Assembly (NCBI GenBank): GCA_021443545.1
Contig: JABUTU010000001.1
Location: 1 to 58,381 of the forward strand
Source: Marinilabiliaceae bacterium
Lineage (GTDB): Bacteria; Bacteroidota; Bacteroidia; Bacteroidales; Marinilabiliaceae
Direction: 5' to 3'
DNA: 58,381 nt
Positions 1-10,000 of the stretch are shown here, piece by piece. Position numbers and translations under genes: made by a program. Numbering within the stretch: the stretch's first letter is position 1; every line of letters begins with the position of its first letter. The notes beneath the pieces are model-generated. The model was not told the origin of the DNA and did not search any database. It saw nothing but the letters and a program-made list of their open reading frames with translations.

Positions 1-366
1 TAAAACATTTTTGTACATTTCGTTTTGTAAAATTGTACATTTCGTTTTCGCGGTTATATAAGCAGAGAGCTGGAACCTCTTTGGGGATATATACACTATA
101 TCAACATCTACATTTACATTTCTTTCCAAGAATGCTTTCAAGTTCTCAGTAGGAGACAATCTTGGATTGTAGGAATCGTTTGTGCGTTTACCTCTTCCGT
201 TTTGTTGCTCCATTGAGAAACGAGTCTGTAGGTCTTCACTAATTATCAACTCGTCTGAATTTGTTTTTCTAACGCCTTTTAGTAATTCACTTTGAAGGAT
301 TGCCGCTTCCATATTTGTTATGACTTCAGGAGACAAGTTCATACTGAAACGTATAGTTTTCTTCAT
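1..366 (-). CDS. Unrecognised protein, 3' end outside the window
   Basis: The frame is open from an ATG at 364-366 leftwards to the window edge (122 codons, no stop). The start overlaps the stop of the upstream frame as ATGA, so the two look translationally coupled. The protein begins MKKTIRFSMNLSPEV and is hydrophilic, with no signal peptide, membrane segment or motif I recognise. The last part in the window is built from a 22-bp-period DNA repeat, so either the repeat is coding or the true stop has been lost. I assign no function. It lies downstream of rimO, where the conserved ftsY-rimO block ends, which suggests an inserted or decaying accessory region (inference). Confidence 0.4.
   Translation of the reverse strand, partial: MKKTIRFSMNLSPEVITNMEAAILQSELLKGVRKTNSDELIISEDLQTRFSMEQQNGRGKRTNDSYNPRLSPTENLKAFLERNVNVDVDIVYISPKRFQLSAYITAKTKCTILQNEMYKNVL
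11..48. repeat. Two-copy direct repeat, 22-bp period
   Basis: The 16-base unit TTGTACATTTCGTTTT occurs at 11-26 and again at 33-48, separated by six bases. The period of 22 is about two helical turns and is not a multiple of three, which argues for a protein-binding or iteron-like role over coding repetition. Further copies could lie beyond the left edge. Confidence 0.6.
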
Positions 367-560
367 TTCCTGATTTTCCGACTCTTCACCACTTGCTTGC
401 CTCTCAGCTTTTTCTTGCTATCCAACAATGCAGTACGGATAAAGTTATTGCAAAACTCTTCTGCGTGTATGAAACCGAGTTTAGCAAGAATACCTTTCAA
501 GTAGTTCAAAACCTTCTCAATGACATTGGCATTCTTCTTAACCCAATCTTGTTGACCCAT
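363..560 (-). CDS. Unrecognised small basic protein, possibly 5'-truncated
   Basis: This 65-aa frame starts MGQQDWVKKNANVIEKV and ends in a Lys/Arg-rich tail. The same frame is open for 25 more codons upstream, to about 635, where a TAG lies inside the arm of an inverted repeat at 626-656. That extension (…FIDNVRRIAADEYVVHIAER) reads like ordinary protein, so the gene may have been truncated at the palindrome. Its stop overlaps the start of the next minus-strand frame. No family was recognised. A helical, charged composition would suit a small DNA-binding or mobilisation-type protein, but this is only a guess. Confidence 0.35.
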   Translation of the reverse strand: MGQQDWVKKNANVIEKVLNYLKGILAKLGFIHAEEFCNNFIRTALLDSKKKLRGKQVVKSRKIRK

Positions 561-625
561 GCGTTCAGCTATATGAACAACATATTCATCAGCAGCAATA
601 CGCCTTACATTATCTATGAATGCTT

Positions 626-656
626 TATGTTGTTGCTAACACATAGCAACAACATA
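626..656. repeat. 13-bp perfect inverted repeat with 5-nt loop
   Basis: The arms TATGTTGTTGCTA (626-638) and TAGCAACAACATA (644-656) flank ACACA. It lies about 60 bases past the rimO stop on the minus strand. There is no T-run after it in either direction, so it is a weak candidate for an intrinsic terminator. It could be a recombination site or an RNA-processing hairpin. Confidence 0.6.
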
Positions 657-714
657 CCACAAATATCAGATACTCGCAATCGGCATTTAATCAACTAAAA
701 CAAGAACAAATGAT

Positions 715-2007
715 TTACACCAACTCTGCGAACAAATCATAATCGTCGGCTCCGACTATTTTCACATTTGTGAGAGTACCCACCTTAACTTTTTGTCCCT
801 CTTTAACATTTATAATAACCTCAGGGTCAACCTCAGGAGAGTCAAATTCTGACCTTGCGACATAATGGTCTCCCTCTCTTCTATCTACCATAATGGGAAT
901 AGTTGTACCTACCTTATTTTCATTTATTCCGCGTGAGATATCTGCTTGAATTCTCATTATATCCTCCGCGCGCATACTCTTAACCTCATCTGCCACATCA
1001 TCAATATAATTCTTATATGCATAGGTCTGTTCTTCATGCGAATAAGGGAAAACACCAAGACGCTCAAAACGATACTTAACAACGAAATCTTTGAGTTCTT
1101 CAAAATCCTCCTCTGTTTCGCCAGGATGTCCTGTGATAAGAGTAGTTCTCAAGTGAATACCAGGCACACTTGCACGTATTTCATCGAGCAGATTGAAAGT
1201 CTCTTGTTTAGTGATTCTACGACGCATCTTCACGAGCATATTATCACTAATATGTTGTAATGCTATATCTAAATAACGGCAGACTTTAGGGTTTGAAGCC
1301 ATAACAGGCAACAGATCTTTTGGGAACCCAGCAGGATAGGCATAATGCAGACGTATCCAATCGATACCATCGATATCAGACAATCGTTGTGTCAATTCTG
1401 CAAGTTTACCCGATTTATAGATATCCTCACCATACATTGATAAATCCTGAGCGATTACCTGCAACTCCCTTACGCCCTTATCACGCAACTTTTTAGCTTC
1501 GTCAAGGATATCTTCAATTGTTCGGCTCACATAACGACCTGTAATAATGGGTATTGCGCAATAGGAACAAAACCTGTTGCATCCCTCGCTAATTTTCAGA
1601 TACGCATAATGCTTGGGAGTCGTCAGACTTCTCTCCGTCAAGAGGTCTTTTCTCAGCCCTAAGCCAAGATCCGAAACGATATCCTTCCAATGAAATTTCC
1701 CATAGAACTTATCCACTTCTGGCAATGCCTCTCTTAAATCCTTAGCGTACCTTTCCGACAGGCAGCCCATGACAAGAAGTTTCTTAATCTTCCCCCTCTT
1801 TTTTGCATCAGCGAGTTGCAATATTGTATCAATAGACTCCTCCTTTGCATCGCCAATAAAGCCACAAGTATTGACAACTACCACATCACCACGCGGACGC
1901 ACAGGATCGTGATGTACCTCGATTCCAGAAGCTTGAAGCTGAGCCATGAGCGACTCAGAATCGACTAAATTTTTGGAACACCCGAGAGATATTATATCAA
2001 CCTTCAC
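715..2007 (-). CDS. rimO: Ribosomal protein S12 methylthiotransferase RimO
   Basis: RimO is a radical-SAM enzyme that adds a methylthio group to an aspartate of ribosomal protein S12. The 430-aa protein has the N-terminal MTTase domain with three cluster cysteines (C10 in LGCSKN, C48 in NTCGF, C82 in MGCLS). The radical-SAM motif follows (C143, C147, C150 in GCNRFCSYC), and then a C-terminal TRAM-like domain. Length and motif spacing are typical of the family. The gene starts six bases after ftsY and is transcribed with it; ftsY-rimO is a familiar Bacteroidetes pairing. No obvious intrinsic terminator follows; an AT-rich palindrome lies about 60 bases downstream. RimO is preferred over MiaB because of the MKVDIISLGCSKNLVDSE start. 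Confidence 0.95.
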   Translation of the reverse strand: MKVDIISLGCSKNLVDSESLMAQLQASGIEVHHDPVRPRGDVVVVNTCGFIGDAKEESIDTILQLADAKKRGKIKKLLVMGCLSERYAKDLREALPEVDKFYGKFHWKDIVSDLGLGLRKDLLTERSLTTPKHYAYLKISEGCNRFCSYCAIPIITGRYVSRTIEDILDEAKKLRDKGVRELQVIAQDLSMYGEDIYKSGKLAELTQRLSDIDGIDWIRLHYAYPAGFPKDLLPVMASNPKVCRYLDIALQHISDNMLVKMRRRITKQETFNLLDEIRASVPGIHLRTTLITGHPGETEEDFEELKDFVVKYRFERLGVFPYSHEEQTYAYKNYIDDVADEVKSMRAEDIMRIQADISRGINENKVGTTIPIMVDRREGDHYVARSEFDSPEVDPEVIINVKEGQKVKVGTLTNVKIVGADDYDLFAELV

Positions 2008-2013
2008 TATAGA

Positions 2014-2967
2014 TTAATGCTTAAACAGTGAATCCACAAACTCCTCCTTAGAGAATAGTTGCAAATCTTCAATTCCCTCACCTATACCAATGTACTTAAC
2101 AGGTATTGAAAACTGATCACTCACACCTATCACGACACCACCCTTTGCCGTACCGTCGAGTTTGGTTATAGCGAGAGCTGTCACTTGAGTAGCTTTAGTA
2201 AATTGTCGAGCCTGTTCGAAAGCATTTTGACCCGTTGAACCATCAAGGACAAGCAAGATTTCGTGTGGAGCAGATGGCACGACTTTCTGCATTACATTCT
2301 TTATCTTGGTCAACTCATTCATCAAATTGATTTTATTATGAAGACGACCAGCTGTATCAATTATGACAACATCAGCACCTTGAGCCTTAGCTGAAGAGAG
2401 AGTATCAAAAGCGACACTCGCGGGGTCGCTTCCCATCTGCTGCTTAACAATAGATACCCCGACACTGTCGGCCCAAACTGTGAGTTGCTCGATTGCTGCA
2501 GCCCTAAATGTATCAGCAGCACCAAGAACTACCCTCTTACCAGCTTTTTTAAACTGATATGCAAGCTTACCGATAGTTGTAGTCTTTCCTACACCATTAA
2601 CACCAACTACCATGATGACATATGGATCTTCACTCTTAGGCAACTCCCAATCATCAACATCAGTTTTATTATTCTCAGATAACAATTTTGCGATTTCTTC
2701 TCTGAGAATTGTATCCAGCTCATCAGTCGTGCCATAAGCATCACGCTTTACACGCTCCTGAATACGCTCAATAATTTTCAGGGTCGTATCAACACCAACA
2801 TCAGAAGTAATCAGGATCTCCTCCAGTTCGTCGAGAACAGAGTCATCCACCTTATGTTTAGCTGTCAGAATGCGACCAAGGCGCTGAAACAAACCTTGCT
2901 TCGTCTTCTCGAGTCCCTTATCAAGACTCTCTTTCTTTTCTCTGGTAAAGAGACCAAACAACCCCAT
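2014..2967 (-). CDS. ftsY: Signal recognition particle receptor FtsY
   Basis: FtsY is the SRP receptor GTPase that docks ribosome-nascent-chain complexes at the inner membrane. A short N-terminal charged segment is followed by the helical N domain and the NG GTPase domain: G1 GVNGVGKTTTIGKL, DTFRAAA, G3 DTAGR, G4 TKLDGTAKGG and the closing IGIGE…DL. I take the Met of MGLFGLFTREKKE (codon at 2965-2967) as the start because it matches the family; an in-frame ATG three codons upstream (2976) is possible. The protein is about 317 aa and lacks the long acidic A domain of E. coli FtsY, as is usual in Bacteroidetes. A promoter motif at 2994-3001 serves the ftsY-rimO unit. Confidence 0.95.
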   Translation of the reverse strand: MGLFGLFTREKKESLDKGLEKTKQGLFQRLGRILTAKHKVDDSVLDELEEILITSDVGVDTTLKIIERIQERVKRDAYGTTDELDTILREEIAKLLSENNKTDVDDWELPKSEDPYVIMVVGVNGVGKTTTIGKLAYQFKKAGKRVVLGAADTFRAAAIEQLTVWADSVGVSIVKQQMGSDPASVAFDTLSSAKAQGADVVIIDTAGRLHNKINLMNELTKIKNVMQKVVPSAPHEILLVLDGSTGQNAFEQARQFTKATQVTALAITKLDGTAKGGVVIGVSDQFSIPVKYIGIGEGIEDLQLFSKEEFVDSLFKH

Positions 2968-2993
2968 ATGCGTCATTAATGGTTAATACACTG

Positions 2994-3001
2994 CAAAATT
3001 A
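2994..3001 (-). promoter_or_regulatory. Promoter -7 element for ftsY-rimO
   Basis: TAATTTTG on the minus strand fits TAnnTTTG. It lies 27 bases before the chosen ftsY start. The -33 box is degenerate. Confidence 0.55.
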
Positions 3002-3109
3002 GTAATTATTGCTCAATTTATGAAAATGACATTCAAAATATTCGACGTGGCAACGCTATGACAACCACGCAAAAAATCGTTTTACTATTCCCTATTCATT
3101 AAAAAATAT

Positions 3110-3117
3110 TATCTTTG
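3110..3117 (+). promoter_or_regulatory. Promoter -7 element for gyrB
   Basis: TATCTTTG fits the Bacteroidetes TAnnTTTG consensus and lies 47 bases before the gyrB ATG. I see no clear TTTG at the -33 position. Confidence 0.6.
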
Positions 3118-3161
3118 CGTCGCATTTAGTTCGTTGTGAAACTGAAATGCAAAAAACTTAA

Positions 3162-5132
<1,971 letters not shown>

Positions 5133-5136
5133 TACG

Positions 5137-6240
5137 ATGTTGCACCTTAATCTGGATAAATATCTTATTGCATGTCCCTTGATTGCATGCACTGTATTAT
5201 CTTCTTGTAATCTTACAAAAGAAGAGACTCGTATTTATGCCAACGACCCTATGCTGATAACGATGGGCCGTACAATCTATACTGAGTGTGATAGTATTTT
5301 GAACTTCAATTTTCCAGGGAGTGCCATATATGCTAATTTCTCAGGAACAAAGGTTTCTATGCTGGCAAGACCAGGCTCTGGCTCTTTCATATACACATTG
5401 GACGGTCAAGAACCAAAGAGAGTCGAATTCGATGAAAACGTCAGAGAGATTATACTCGCTGATAGTCTTGAAGATAAGGAACATAGCATTGAGATAATGT
5501 ATATTATTGAAGGCTATGAGCACAACCCTGGTTTTGCCGGATTACGGTTATCACCAGGAGCAAAACTGACGAAGAAGCATCAGCTTCCCGATTTTAAGAT
5601 ACTTTATATAGGCAACTCTATAACATGTGGTTATGGCATTGAAAGTGACAATCCTAACGAGGGTTTTTCGTATGCTACTGAGAATCATTACTCCACATAC
5701 GCAGCCATTACCGCCCGTAATGTAAACGCCCAGTGGCACTCCATTTCGCGCTCAGGAATAGGAGTTTATCGCAATTATGGCGACAAGAGAGAGGGAAGCG
5801 AAGTGACAATGCCCATACAATTTGAAAGAACGCTTTTCGACAATCCTAATTACCAATGGAATCATTCTGACTATCAACCCGACTTGATATGCCTGAATCT
5901 CGGAACCAACGACACCAGCCTTGACAATTACGACGTAGACAAACTGCGTGATGCATATGTAAGTTTTGTTGGTACGCTTAGAGAAGAATATCCAAATTCA
6001 AAAATACTATTACTGACAGGGAGTATGATGAATGGGAAAGCACTTGACGATGCAAAAACATCGCTTGACTTCACATTGAACCATTATACCGAGAAAGGCG
6101 ATTCCTTGATATATCGGTTTGACTTCTCTCCTCAAGGTGGAGACTTAGGCTATGGAGCAGACTGGCATCCTTCTAAGGCTCAGCACGCCCGCATGGCTGA
6201 AGAACTAACTGAATATATAAAGACAACAGTTATCAATTAG
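5137..6240 (+). CDS. CE2-type acetyl (xylan) esterase lipoprotein
   Basis: This is a predicted secreted carbohydrate esterase of the SGNH type, resembling CE2 acetylxylan esterases that remove acetyl groups from plant polysaccharides. I use the ATG at 5137, which gives a lipoprotein signal with lipobox LSSC (lipidated C24); an upstream in-frame ATG at 5074 lies inside gyrB. An N-terminal beta-sandwich of about 120 residues precedes the catalytic part: block I GNSITCGYG with the nucleophile Ser, block III NLGTNDTS, and block V DWHPS with the catalytic Asp/His. That order and the sequence around GNSITCGYG are typical of CE2. It sits four bases after gyrB, an unexpected partner. Its substrate would fit the GH10 protein encoded at 54009-56003. 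Confidence 0.85.
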   Translation: MLHLNLDKYLIACPLIACTVLSSCNLTKEETRIYANDPMLITMGRTIYTECDSILNFNFPGSAIYANFSGTKVSMLARPGSGSFIYTLDGQEPKRVEFDENVREIILADSLEDKEHSIEIMYIIEGYEHNPGFAGLRLSPGAKLTKKHQLPDFKILYIGNSITCGYGIESDNPNEGFSYATENHYSTYAAITARNVNAQWHSISRSGIGVYRNYGDKREGSEVTMPIQFERTLFDNPNYQWNHSDYQPDLICLNLGTNDTSLDNYDVDKLRDAYVSFVGTLREEYPNSKILLLTGSMMNGKALDDAKTSLDFTLNHYTEKGDSLIYRFDFSPQGGDLGYGADWHPSKAQHARMAEELTEYIKTTVIN

Positions 6241-6276
6241 CTTATTTTTCCAAAGAATAGAGAAAAATCTTTAATA

Positions 6277-6978
6277 ATGGTTTATTTGATTCCGACATTT
6301 TTAGGAGACAATTCATCAGCTGAGAAAACGATGCCTACGTATAACATTTCTGTCATACGTGGGATTCGTTATTTTTTGGTTGAAGACATCCGCACGGCAC
6401 GTCGTCATCTGAAAAGAATGGATAATAATATAGATATCGACCAACTCGACATAAAGCAACTAAATAAAGAGACAAAGATTGAAGAGATAGCTGAGCTTCT
6501 ATCTCCAGCAAAAAAAGGCGAGGACATGGGGATAATGAGCGAAGCTGGTTGTCCCGGAATTGCCGACCCTGGCGCTTTAGCTGTTGAAGTGGCTCACAAA
6601 ATGGGCATACAAGTCGTTCCCCTTATTGGGCCCTCAAGTATACTCTTAGCGCTGATGGCATCGGGGATGAATGGCCAAAACTTTGCATTCATAGGATACC
6701 TTCCCGTAGAAAAAAATGAATTGGACAAATGTTTACGACGAATAGAAGAACGCTCTCTCAAAGAACACCAAACTCAACTATTCATCGAAACACCATACAG
6801 GAACGAACGATTGTTTTCAGACCTCATAAGAGTATTAAGGCCTCAGACTCGTCTCTGCATTGCTACCGATGTGGCCTGCGACACAGAGACTATCACAACA
6901 TTAACCATAAACGAATGGAAAGAAAGAGGTATTCCAGATTTCAAAAAAAGACCAACCATATTTCTTTTTACAGCATAA
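6277..6978 (+). CDS. RsmI-like SAM-dependent methyltransferase
   Basis: The protein belongs to the tetrapyrrole/corrin methylase fold family and resembles RsmI, which methylates the ribose of C1402 in 16S rRNA. The 233-aa chain has the SEAGCPGIADPGALAVEVAH segment and the GPSSILLALMASGMNGQNFAFIGYLP segment (shown here as two conserved blocks around residues 85-150). The start lacks the usual glycine-rich loop in canonical form (MVYLIPTFLGDNS). This shorter Bacteroidetes paralogue is often annotated only as a SAM-dependent methyltransferase, so the exact rRNA target is uncertain. It follows the esterase by 36 bases and precedes the macroglobulin gene by 31 bases, consistent with co-transcription. 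Confidence 0.8.
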   Translation: MVYLIPTFLGDNSSAEKTMPTYNISVIRGIRYFLVEDIRTARRHLKRMDNNIDIDQLDIKQLNKETKIEEIAELLSPAKKGEDMGIMSEAGCPGIADPGALAVEVAHKMGIQVVPLIGPSSILLALMASGMNGQNFAFIGYLPVEKNELDKCLRRIEERSLKEHQTQLFIETPYRNERLFSDLIRVLRPQTRLCIATDVACDTETITTLTINEWKERGIPDFKKRPTIFLFTA

Positions 6979-7009
6979 CTATTAATTAACTTACTAAAAA
7001 GCTATCATT

Positions 7010-10000
7010 ATGAGAAAATCATTATTGTCTATCTCATTCACATTTTCACTTCTACTATCTCTTCTGACAGGATGTGGCGACAATGTGGTTCAAGTAAATC
7101 CTCTCGTAGAGAGTTTTACGGATGGTTTCATATCACGAACGGGGTCAGTAGTTGTGACCCTTACTAAAGAAATGAGTCAGGAGACTCTAAACAAGCCTGC
7201 AGAAGACTACATTAGCATCTCCCCTGCAGTTGCATCAATGGAGGCAATATGGAGAGATTCGAAAACTCTTGTTTTGGCACAGAAGGGCAAACTCGGAATT
7301 GACGAGACCTACACAGTCAAAGTTAAGACGTCCAAACTCGATTCTGAGATTGATGACGACTTTGAATTCATGGTTAAGACACTTCCTTTAAGTATTAGCA
7401 AGCAATCAGAGTCGATGAGTGTCAATGATGATGGTTCATTCAATTTTGACATCGTATTGGTGACGCCCGACATTACTGAGGAGAACGAGATATGGAACAA
7501 TGTCAATATTTCTGCTGACATCAATAAGAGCCATAGCTCCGCTGATAATAAACGCACTCATACGTTATCTCTTAAAGATATAAAAGCAGGCACACCTGAC
7601 ATTACTATTTCGACCAAGAATGCTACAATATGCACATTGTCAGTTCCTAAGCATGACACATTTGAAGTCTTATCATACAAATATATCTCAGGAACAGAAA
7701 AATGTTTAGAGGTAACACTTACAAATAATCTTGATACAAAACAGAGTCTGAAAGGTCTTGTCAGTATTAAAGAGCAGTACGCCGGCAACGACGCTTCTGT
7801 TCGTATCGACATTTACGAAGGAAACAGACTTCGTATATACCCTACACTCAACAAACAAGGTCGACAATCTTTAAGTGTAATAATTGATAGCTCTCTGAAG
7901 AACAAGAAAGGCGAAAAGTTAGGTAAAGACTATAAATTCACAATAGATATCGACTCTGAGCTTCCGAACGTTGACTTCATAGGCAATGGTGTCATAGTGC
8001 CATTCACGGAGAGTGTTGTTGTTCCCTTTAAGGCTACAGGTGTCAGGGGTGTAGTTTGTGAGGTTCTCAAACTCTACGCCGACAATATGTCATTTTTCCT
8101 TGCAGACTACTCAATGAACGAGTCTTACGGCTTCAGTTCCGTAGCACGCCACATTGCATATAAAACTATCAATCTTGAACAACAAGGACGCGACTTAAGC
8201 ACTTGGAACACGTATGGCATAGATTTATCGGATTTGATTAAGGTAGAACCTGGTGCGCTCTACTCAATCCGAATGCATATTGTCCCTGAATTGTCGGAAT
8301 ATGAAATTGATGGCGTTCAGAAGATGAGCGTTACTGAATATTCTGCGAACGATGGTTTGCGTCTGCGTGAGTTACAAGAGAATGACGACAATGGTTGTTA
8401 CCTTAGCAGCATGAACTTTGGCTGGGCTTACTACGATGAAGAGAATGATGAGTGGTATCACTCATATGATTGTCAGGATGCATCCAAAAAGATATACTAT
8501 ACAGATCGCTATGCAACACGCAACGTCATAGCATCCAATATAGGTCTAACGTCATACACCAATGGAGAAGGCAAACTGATTGTTGTAGCTAATGACCTCA
8601 ACACTTCATCTCCAATGAAAGGCGTTGAGATTATAGGATACAACAAACAGCATCGTATCGTTGCGAAAGCCACGACTGATGGCAATGGAACAGCCAGTAT
8701 GGAGTCAACAGAAGGAGAAGGAAACATCCGAATAGTTGTTGCAAAATCTGGTGAAAGTGCTTCATATCTCAAAACCGACGACTACTCATCGCTTTCAACA
8801 AGTCTCTTCGAAGTTGATGGTGCAGTTGTTCAAAAAGGCATTAAAGGATTTATCTATGGCGAGCGTGGTGTCTGGCGACCAGGCGACACACTGCATATAG
8901 CATTTATGATGTCAGACATTGAGAAACGTCTTCCAGAGAACCATCCTGTAACCCTACATCTTCAGAATCCGAGTGGACAGACTGTATACGAAAAGACGGT
9001 ATCATCAAAAGATCGGCAGGGCTCAGCAGCGGGACTCTTCCTCTTTCACATACCAACCGACGTAGAAGCTCCAACAGGATTATGGGATGTCAACATAAAT
9101 GTTGGAGGCACATCATTCAGCAAGAATCTACGCATTGAAACGGTAAAACCAAACCGTCTGAAAATTGATTTCTCTCTTCCTTCGGTGATACACCTAAGCG
9201 ACAATAGAGATATCAACATTCACACTGAATGGCAGACTGGAGCCACATCAAGCAATTTGAAATATAGGGTCAGTGCTGACTATAAGGAGGTTAGCACAAA
9301 TTTCAACGATTATAAAGACTACACATTCGATGTAAAGGCTGGATCTGAGACAGACCAAGACAACACAATAGCTCAGGGCACAACAGACAACGATGGCGAT
9401 GCAGTCGTTATAATACCTATGCCATCAACCAATGGACAAAAGAGCGGTTCCATACGTGCGACATACACCACGACCGTGTATGAGCCATCAGGGGAGACAA
9501 GTATCGACGTTTCGCAGGCAACGCTCTTAAACTATAAGAGTTATGTTGGTGTTAAAGCTCCAAAGCCAGCAGACAACTACACTTATCTTGCGACAGGCAA
9601 AAAGCACACATTTAATGTCGTATCGCTTCTTGACAATGGAACAGTTGCGCCAAAAAAGAGAATCGAGATAAAAGTCTACAAGACTGAATGGTCATGGTGG
9701 TGGTATTCATCAGGCGACATTGCTCAATACGCTAACAATTCGTATCACACTCCTATCAGCAAGATGTACCTGAATACAGACGGAAGTGGGAAGGCAACTT
9801 TTGATTTGGAATTCTCTGACAATGAATGGGGTCGATATATCATCATTGCGACAGATGCAGAATCTCACCATCAATCAGCAATACAGGCGTATTTTGACTG
9901 GGAGTATCTGGGTGCTCCTCGCGATAGTAATGGAGGTTCTTCTGCAACAACTCTCTTTTTCAACACAAACAAGAAGAGCTACGAACCAGGAGATAACATT

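Noticed and set aside
11-48. CRISPR repeats
   Set aside because: Only two copies, 22-bp period, and a six-base gap: far too short for repeat-spacer units, and no cas gene is present.
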